Below, in pieces: positions 59,034 through 64,000 of a stretch of 64,000 bases of DNA. The notes beneath the pieces are model-generated. The model saw only the letters and a program-made list of their open reading frames with translations. It made no database searches and was not told the origin of the DNA. The translations under genes were made by a program, and so were the position numbers. The stretch comes from Micromonospora echinaurantiaca (GTDB taxonomy: Bacteria; Actinomycetota; Actinomycetes; Mycobacteriales; Micromonosporaceae): NCBI RefSeq assembly GCF_900090235.1, contig NZ_LT607750.1, forward strand, positions 4,021,001 to 4,085,000. The letters run 5' to 3'. Position 1 is the stretch's first letter; the number at the start of each line of letters is the position of its first letter.

Positions 59034-60260
59034 ATGCCGTTCGACATCGCCCGGACCCGGGCCGCGTACCCCGCACTGGCCGAGGGCTTCGTCCACTTCG
59101 ACGGAGCCGGAGGCACCCAGACCGCCGGCCCGGTGATCGACGCGGTGAGCGCGGCGATGCGGGCGGCGACCGGCAACCGCAGCGCCGCGTTCACCCCCGG
59201 CCGGCGGTCGCTGGAGCAGGTGGCGACGGCCCGCGCCGCGGTGGCCGACCTGCTCGGCGCGGAACCCGACGGGGTGGTGCTCGGCCCGAGCGCGACCGCG
59301 CTCACCTACACCCTGGCCCGTACGCTCGGCGCCGGCTGGCGACCGCGCGACGAGGTGGTGGTCTCCCGGCTCGACCACGACGCGAACGTGCGCCCGTGGG
59401 TGCAGGCCGCCGAGGCGGCCGGCGCCACCGTGCGCTGGGCGGAGTTCGACCGGGACACCGGCGAACTGCCCGCCGGCCAGTACGCCGACCTGGTCGGCGA
59501 GCGGACCCGGCTGGTCGCGGTGACCGCTGGCAGCAACGCCGTCGGCACCGTCCCGGACGTGGCCGCGATCGCCAAGACCGCGCACGCGGTGGGGGCCCTG
59601 GTCTGCGTCGACGGGGTGCACGCGGTGCCGCACGGCCCCACCGACCTCGCCTCGCTGGGCGCCGACTTCCTGGTCACCAGCGCCTACAAGTGGTCCGGGC
59701 CGCACCTGGCGGCGATGGCCGCCGACCCGGCCCGCTGGGAGCGGCTGCGCCCGGCGAAGCTGGTGCCCTCCTCGGACGCCGTGCCGGACCGCTTCGAGTT
59801 CGGTACCCCCAGCTTCCCGTTGCTGGCCGGGGTCGCCGCGGCGGTGGACCACCTGGCCGGGCTGGACCCGGCCGCCACCGGCACCCGCCGGGAGCGGCTG
59901 CGGGCCAGCCTCGCCGCCGCTCAGGCGTACGAGGAGTCGCTGCTGGACCGGCTGCTGGCCGGCCTGGCCGCACTGCCCGGGGTGCGGGTGCTCGCCGCGC
60001 CGGCCCGCCGCTGCCCGACGGTTTCGTTCCGGGTCGACGGGCTCTCCCCCGCGCGGACCCAGGCCGCCCTGGGTGCGGCGGGCTGCTGCCTCTCCGCCGG
60101 CGACTACTACGCCTACGAGTACTTCCAGGCGCTCGGGCTGCGCGACAGCGGCGGGGCGGTGCGGGCCAGCATCTACCACTACAACACCGCCGACGAGGTG
60201 GACCGGTTGCTCACCGAACTGGGCCGGCTGGCCGACGGCGGGGGCAGAATGGCCGGGTGA
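59034..60260 (+). CDS. Cysteine-desulfurase-like PLP enzyme (class V)
   Basis: 408 residues. FDGAGGTQTAGPVIDAV, SRLDHDANVRPW for PLP stacking, VCVDGVHAVPHG with the PLP Asp, and the Schiff-base lysine in VTSAYKWSGPH. The cysteine of true desulfurases is not obvious at the usual loop, so it may be a selenocysteine-lyase-like or other class V enzyme (TIGR01976 group). TAGGGT lies 7 nt before the ATG: a probable leaderless transcript. Overlaps the GNAT gene by 4 bp. Confidence 0.88.
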   Translation: MPFDIARTRAAYPALAEGFVHFDGAGGTQTAGPVIDAVSAAMRAATGNRSAAFTPGRRSLEQVATARAAVADLLGAEPDGVVLGPSATALTYTLARTLGAGWRPRDEVVVSRLDHDANVRPWVQAAEAAGATVRWAEFDRDTGELPAGQYADLVGERTRLVAVTAGSNAVGTVPDVAAIAKTAHAVGALVCVDGVHAVPHGPTDLASLGADFLVTSAYKWSGPHLAAMAADPARWERLRPAKLVPSSDAVPDRFEFGTPSFPLLAGVAAAVDHLAGLDPAATGTRRERLRASLAAAQAYEESLLDRLLAGLAALPGVRVLAAPARRCPTVSFRVDGLSPARTQAALGAAGCCLSAGDYYAYEYFQALGLRDSGGAVRASIYHYNTADEVDRLLTELGRLADGGGRMAG

Positions 60261-60544
60261 GCACCCTGGTCGAGGACAATCCCGCCAAGCACCGTTTCGA
60301 GATCCTGGTCGACGACGCGCTGGCCGGGTTCACCGCCTACCTCCCGCGCGGCGAGGTGCTGCTCTTCAGCCACACCGAGGTGGAACCGCGGTTCCAGAAC
60401 ATGGGTGTCGGCGCGGCGCTGATCCGGGCGACCCTGGACCAGGTGCGCGAGCGCGGCGGCCGGGTGGTGCCCCAGTGCCCGTTCATGGCCGCCTTCATCG
60501 ACCGCCACCCCGAGTACAACGACCTGGTCGTCGCCCGCCCCTGA
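60257..60544 (+). CDS. GNAT-family N-acetyltransferase, YjdJ-like
   Basis: 95 residues from the GTG at 60257, overlapping the upstream stop (GTGA). Minimal GNAT fold: FTAYLPRGEVLLFSHTEVEPRFQNMGVGAALIRATLDQVRERGGRVVPQCPFMAAFIDRHPEY, with the acetyl-CoA loop QNMGVGAAL. YjdJ-type proteins are truncated GNATs with unknown acceptor. Coupling to the PLP enzyme suggests a shared small-molecule substrate; inference only. Confidence 0.92.
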   Translation: MSTLVEDNPAKHRFEILVDDALAGFTAYLPRGEVLLFSHTEVEPRFQNMGVGAALIRATLDQVRERGGRVVPQCPFMAAFIDRHPEYNDLVVARP

Positions 60545-60588
60545 CCGGCTCCACTCCGCCCCGTCGGCGCGGCCGTCCGGGCGGCTGG

Positions 60589-62085
60589 TCAGCGGCCGGC
60601 GAGCAGGTCGGCGGCGGCGCGGGCACCGGCCCGGGTGGCACCGTGCGTGGCGACGTGCACCGCCCCGGCGACCAGGGCGGGCACCCCCAGCTCCACCACC
60701 ACCGCGTCCGGCCGGGCGGCCAGCGCCCGGTCCACCGCGGCCCGCATCCAGCCGTGCCGGTGCAGGTCGCGCACCACCAGCACGACCGGCCGGTCAGCCG
60801 CGGCGGCGGTCGGGTCGGCGGGCACGGTGGCCTCGGCGTAGCGGACGGTGGTGGTGCCGGGCAGCAGGTCGGCCAGCGGGGCGCCGATGCCCCAGGGGGT
60901 CTCGGCGCCGATGGCGATGTTGCGCGGCGGCTCGAGCTCCACCACGTACGCGGCGGCGGCCAGCGGCAGCGCGCCCCGACCCGCCGGGGTGGTGGTGACC
61001 CGCAGCGCCCGGCGGGCGGCGGCCAGCCCGACGGCCGAGCCCTCGGCGCCGGTGGCGGTCCGGGGCGGCCGGTCGGCGCGGGCCGCGACGGTCCAGGCGG
61101 CGAGCTGGCCGACCCGCTTGGCCGCCTCGGCGAGGCGCTCCTCGGGTAGCTCGCCGGAGACCACCGCGGCGACGATGGCGTCCCGCAGTTCCCGGGCGGC
61201 GGCCTCGTCGGCCCGCTCACCGCCGATGCAGATCGCGTCGGCGCCGGCGGCGAGCGCGCGGACCGCCGCGCCGGCGAAGCCGTACCGGTCGGCGACCGCG
61301 CGCATCTCGACCGCGTCGGTGACCACCACGCCGCTGAAGCCGAGCTCGTCGCGGAGCAGGCCGCTGAGGATCCGGTCGCTGAGGGTGGCCGGCAGCTCCG
61401 GGTCCAGCGCGGGAACCAGCAGGTGACCGGTCATCACCGCCTGCACCCCGGCGGCCACCGCGGCCCGGAACGGGGCCAGCTCCACGGCGTCCAGCCGGGC
61501 CCGGTCGCCGGTGATCCGGGGCAGGTCGTGGTGCGAGTCGACCCGGGTGTCGCCGTGCCCCGGGAAGTGCTTCGCGCAGGCGGCCACCCCGCCGGACTGC
61601 AGACCCCGGACCCAGGCGGCGGTGTGCCGGGCGACCAGTGCCGGATCGGCGCCGAACGACCGGACACCGATCACCGGGTTCGCCGGGTTGGAGTTGACGT
61701 CCGCGTCCGGGGCGTAGTCCAGGGTGATCCCGAGCCCGGCCAGCTCCCCGCCCAGGTCGCGGGCGACCTCCTCGGTCAGCGCCGGGTCGTCGACCGCGCC
61801 CAGGGCGTGGTTGCCCGGCCGGGAGCTGCCCCGACCGGACTCGATCCGGGTGACGTCGCCGGCCTCCTCGTCGATCGCGACGATGACGTCCGGCCGCTCG
61901 GCGCGCAGGGTGGCGGTGAGCGCGGCGACCTGCGCCGGGTCGACCACGTTGCGGGCGAAGAGGACCACCGAGCCGAGGCCCTCGCCGAGCCAGCGGCAGA
62001 TCCAGGGGGGTGGGGTGGTGCCGACGAATCCGGGCTGCAGGACGGCGGATGCCAGTGCCGCCAGGTTGCCCGTTCGCTCGATCAT
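60589..62085 (-). CDS. Glycoside hydrolase family 3, NagZ-like beta-N-acetylhexosaminidase
   Basis: 498 residues from the ATG at 62085. KHFPGHGDTRVDSHHDLP carries the NagZ His of the catalytic dyad; the nucleophile Asp is in FSGVVVTDAVEMRAVAD. IDEEAGDVTRI and ADVNSNPANPVIG also match. A second C-terminal domain (residues about 350-498) is present as in Gram-positive members. No signal peptide, so it probably trims cell-wall muropeptide sugars inside the cell or is exported otherwise. A low-GC promoter region lies at 62160-62195. Confidence 0.92.
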   Translation of the reverse strand: MIERTGNLAALASAVLQPGFVGTTPPPWICRWLGEGLGSVVLFARNVVDPAQVAALTATLRAERPDVIVAIDEEAGDVTRIESGRGSSRPGNHALGAVDDPALTEEVARDLGGELAGLGITLDYAPDADVNSNPANPVIGVRSFGADPALVARHTAAWVRGLQSGGVAACAKHFPGHGDTRVDSHHDLPRITGDRARLDAVELAPFRAAVAAGVQAVMTGHLLVPALDPELPATLSDRILSGLLRDELGFSGVVVTDAVEMRAVADRYGFAGAAVRALAAGADAICIGGERADEAAARELRDAIVAAVVSGELPEERLAEAAKRVGQLAAWTVAARADRPPRTATGAEGSAVGLAAARRALRVTTTPAGRGALPLAAAAYVVELEPPRNIAIGAETPWGIGAPLADLLPGTTTVRYAEATVPADPTAAAADRPVVLVVRDLHRHGWMRAAVDRALAARPDAVVVELGVPALVAGAVHVATHGATRAGARAAADLLAGR

Positions 62086-62159
62086 GCAGCCCCCCGTTAC
62101 CCCCGTCCGCACCGCCCGTGGCGGCCCCGCCACCCGGCGGTGCTGCCATGGTCACACCG

Positions 62160-62195
62160 GTCGGTCAAATAGTCAATAAACCTTACAGTTGCCCT
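62160..62195. promoter_or_regulatory. AT-rich divergent promoter region
   Basis: A stretch of markedly low GC between the GH3 start and the 40-codon gene. The minus strand reads TTTATTGACTATTTGACC, giving candidate -35 elements (TTGACT, TTGACC) for the GH3 gene. No certain -10 box. Confidence 0.35.
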
Positions 62196-62223
62196 CCGGC
62201 CGCGGGCTGGGGAGAGTGCGGGG

Positions 62224-62346
62224 ATGGATCCCGCGCTGCTGGCCGACGCGACGAGCCCGGCCGACGTCCCCGGCGTACGCCTGCTCGGCGTGGTGGTGGG
62301 CGGCCTGCTGCTGCTGGCCGCGATCCGGGCGATGTTCCGGCGCTGA
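62224..62346 (+). CDS. 40-residue single-helix membrane peptide
   Basis: ATG at 62224 with GGAGAG upstream, stop TGA at 62344. Residues 1-15 are polar (MDPALLADATSPADV), residues 18-36 hydrophobic (VRLLGVVVGGLLLLAAI), and the end is basic (MFRR). Third-position GC and the ribosome-binding site favour a real gene. The short length leaves doubt. Function unknown. Confidence 0.5.
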   Translation: MDPALLADATSPADVPGVRLLGVVVGGLLLLAAIRAMFRR

Positions 62347-62443
62347 CCGCCGGCCGCGGGCGCCACGGGTGTGGGCGGCGACCGCCGGGGTACCGGTTCC
62401 CTCGTTGACCAGGTGCGCGACCGCGACGCGGCGAGGGGGAACC

Positions 62444-63394
62444 ATGAAGATCGGATACTTCCTGTCCTGTGAGGAGTTCACGCCGGCCGAGCTGCTGGAG
62501 CAGGCGCGCGGCGCCGAGCGGGCCGGCTTCGAGGGACTGTGGATCTCCGACCACTACCACCCGTGGGTGGACGCGCAGGGGCAGAGCCCCTTCGTCTGGT
62601 CGATGATCGGCGCGCTCAGCCAGGTCTGCCGGCTGCCGGTGACCACCGCGGTCACCTGCCCGACCGTGCGCATCCACCCGGCGGTGCTCGCCCAGGCGGC
62701 GGCGACCAGCGCGGTGCTGCACTCCGGGCGGTTCGTGCTCGGCGTGGGCTCCGGCGAGGCGCTCAACGAGCACATCCTCGGTGACGCCTGGCCGCAGACC
62801 GACGTGCGGCTGGAGATGCTGGAGGAGGCGGTCGCGGTGATGCGCGAGCTGTGGCAGGGCGGCTTCGTCAACCACCACGGCCGGCACTACACCGTCGAGC
62901 ACGCCCGGATCTACACGCTGCCGGAGACCCCGCCGCAGGTCTACGTCTCCGGTTTCGGCCCGAAGGCGGTCGACCTGGCGGCCCGGATCGGCGACGGCTA
63001 CGTCAGCACCATGCCCGACGCCGAGCTGGTCCGCCGGTTCCGCGACGGCGGCGGGGGCGCCAAGCCGTGCCAGGCCGGCTTCAAGGCCGCGTACGCGGAC
63101 AGCGAGGAGGAGGGGATGCGCATCGCGTACGAGCGGTGGCCGAACGCCGGGGTGCCGGGCGAGCTGTCCCAGGTACTCCCCTCGCCGCGGCACTTCGAGC
63201 AGGCCGCCCAGCTGGTCAAGCCGGAGATGATGAAGGAGTCCTTCGTCTGCGGCAACAGCGCCGAGGCGCACCTGGAGATGATCGACCAGTACGCCAAGGC
63301 CGGTTTCGACGAGGTCTACGTGGCCAACACCGGCCCGAACTCCGCCGGCCTGTTCGACCTCTACCAGCGCGAGGTGCTCCCCCGGCTGCGCTGA
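62444..63394 (+). CDS. F420-dependent LLM-class oxidoreductase
   Basis: 316 residues from the ATG at 62444 with GAGGGGGA upstream. Luciferase-like TIM barrel: MKIGYFLSCEEFTPAELLEQA, WISDHYHPWVDAQGQSPF, VTCPTVRIHPAVLAQAAAT, LGVGSGEALNEHILGD. These blocks match the TIGR03557 group related to F420-dependent glucose-6-phosphate dehydrogenase. Cofactor F420 is common in this lineage. The natural substrate is unknown. Confidence 0.93.
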   Translation: MKIGYFLSCEEFTPAELLEQARGAERAGFEGLWISDHYHPWVDAQGQSPFVWSMIGALSQVCRLPVTTAVTCPTVRIHPAVLAQAAATSAVLHSGRFVLGVGSGEALNEHILGDAWPQTDVRLEMLEEAVAVMRELWQGGFVNHHGRHYTVEHARIYTLPETPPQVYVSGFGPKAVDLAARIGDGYVSTMPDAELVRRFRDGGGGAKPCQAGFKAAYADSEEEGMRIAYERWPNAGVPGELSQVLPSPRHFEQAAQLVKPEMMKESFVCGNSAEAHLEMIDQYAKAGFDEVYVANTGPNSAGLFDLYQREVLPRLR

Positions 63395-63450
63395 CCCGCG
63401 GCCACCCCGGTCCCGGACCGGTCGTAGACCCGCCGCTCACGCCACCCCGG

Positions 63451-63467
63451 ACCGGCGTTTCGCCGGT
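63451..63467 (+). terminator. Small hairpin after the F420 enzyme gene
   Basis: ACCGGCG-TTT-CGCCGGT, a 7-bp stem between two same-strand genes; possible weak terminator. Confidence 0.35.
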
Positions 63468-63494
63468 GATCAGCCCGGGTACCTCCGGCCCTCG

Positions 63495-64000
63495 ATGAAG
63501 CTGACCACGCACTCGAGGACGTTGCGCCGCGCGGCGCGCAGCCTGTTCGGCTGGACCGCGCTGCGCCCCAACCAACTGGCCGCCATGCGCGCGGTGATGA
63601 AGCGACGCGACGCCCTGGTGGTGCTGCCCACCGGGGCCGGCAAGTCGGCGATCTACCAGATCCCGGCGAGCCTGATCCCCGGCCCGACGGTGGTGATCTC
63701 CCCACTGCTCGCCCTGCAGCAGGACCAGATCGCGGCGCTCAACGAACGCCAGCGGCCGGAGCTGCGCGCGGTGCGGATCAGCTCGGACGAGTCGCCCGCC
63801 CAGCAGGCGGAGGCGATCGCCGAGATCCGCGCCGGCCGGGCGGAGTTCCTCTTCATCACCCCGGAACAGCTCGCCAACCCGGACCGGATGGCCGAGGTGC
63901 GGTCGCTGCGCCCCGGCCTGGTGGCGATCGACGAGGCGCACTGCATCTCCGCCTGGGGCCACGACTTCCGCCCCGACTACCTGGCGCTCGGCCACCTCGT
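63495..64000 (+). CDS. RecQ-type DEAH helicase, N-terminal part (runs off the window)
   Basis: 168 residues visible from the ATG at 63495; no stop before the edge. FGWTALRPNQLAAMRAVMKRRDALVVLPTGAGKSAIYQIPA contains the Q-motif-like region and Walker A (GAGKS). ISPLLALQQDQIAAL is motif Ia, and VAIDEAHCISAWGHDFRPDY is the DEAH box plus the aromatic loop diagnostic of RecQ helicases. It unwinds DNA 3' to 5'. Whether the C-terminal RQC and HRDC domains are present cannot be seen. Confidence 0.92.
   Translation, partial: MKLTTHSRTLRRAARSLFGWTALRPNQLAAMRAVMKRRDALVVLPTGAGKSAIYQIPASLIPGPTVVISPLLALQQDQIAALNERQRPELRAVRISSDESPAQQAEAIAEIRAGRAEFLFITPEQLANPDRMAEVRSLRPGLVAIDEAHCISAWGHDFRPDYLALGHL

Noticed and set aside
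1..64000. CRISPR arrays, rRNA, tRNA, insertion sequences, attachment sites
   Set aside because: I read the intergenic gaps for spaced direct repeats, tRNA-like ends and transposase frames and saw none; a covariance-model scan would be needed to exclude small RNAs.

Overview
The window is a 64 kb piece of a high-GC actinobacterial chromosome. Gene content and repeat style fit the Micromonosporaceae (Micromonospora-like), judged from memory of these families without a search. Supporting signs are: phosphatidylinositol-mannoside genes in mycobacterial order, an F420-type oxidoreductase, XRE/DUF5753 and DUF397 pairs, a WXG100/CpnT-like locus, many GTGA/ATGA stop-start overlaps and many apparently leaderless genes with a TAnnnT -10 box about 6-7 nt before the start codon. 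I saw no rRNA, tRNA, CRISPR array, insertion sequence or prophage.

Layout. 1-1.4 kb: the start of an MFS exporter, operator-like repeats, and a secreted lysozyme-like protein behind three tandem ECF-type promoter motifs. 1.4-6.1 kb: a complete branched-chain amino-acid-type ABC importer (livG-F-K-H-M order on the minus strand). 6.3-12.1 kb: a class V aminotransferase, an HExxH metallopeptidase, a palindromic repeat and dnaE. 12.3-17.3 kb: an ECF sigma factor with a lipoprotein, a VOC protein, a Ser/Thr kinase with altered catalytic-loop residues, a secreted protein and a secreted trypsin-like protease. 17.7-22.5 kb: a PadR/HAAS pair, an ECF41-type sigma factor facing an SDR-DoxX operon, and an XRE/DUF397 pair. 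22.6-27.1 kb: a NarL-type two-component system followed by an ABC-2 exporter.

28.2-30.0 kb holds the most interesting accessory locus. Four consecutive small genes encode a WXG100-like protein, a CpnT-N-domain-like protein, a basic candidate toxin domain and a candidate immunity protein. This resembles mycobacterial esxF-esxE-cpnT-ift, but the putative carrier and toxin are split into overlapping genes.

30.8-46.0 kb is a housekeeping block: yebC, pdxT, pdxS, pimA, patA, pgsA, a HIT hydrolase and thrS. It follows the order of mycobacterial Rv2603c-Rv2614c and is interrupted by an EF-G2-like factor, an aldo/keto reductase, a D,D-peptidase and others. 46.3-54.3 kb: a DUF1775 surface protein, an ADP-ribosylglycohydrolase, an OmpR-type two-component system whose kinase seems to start at CTG, then adenosine deaminase, trans-aconitate methyltransferase and an aldo/keto reductase. 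54.5-58.9 kb: a cold-shock protein with a long leader, followed by a cluster of small envelope proteins, an MscS channel and a DUF1206 protein. 59.0-64.0 kb: a cysteine-desulfurase-like enzyme, a GNAT protein, a GH3 beta-N-acetylhexosaminidase, an F420-dependent oxidoreductase and the start of a RecQ-type helicase.

Recurring non-coding themes are: (i) a long palindromic repeat present at 8.4 kb and 51.0 kb whose arms differ by compensating changes; (ii) two unrelated repeat insertions (24.3 and 37.3 kb) placed exactly at stop-start overlaps, each carrying a mini-ORF that keeps the flanking genes translationally linked; (iii) strong bidirectional hairpin terminators between convergent genes.
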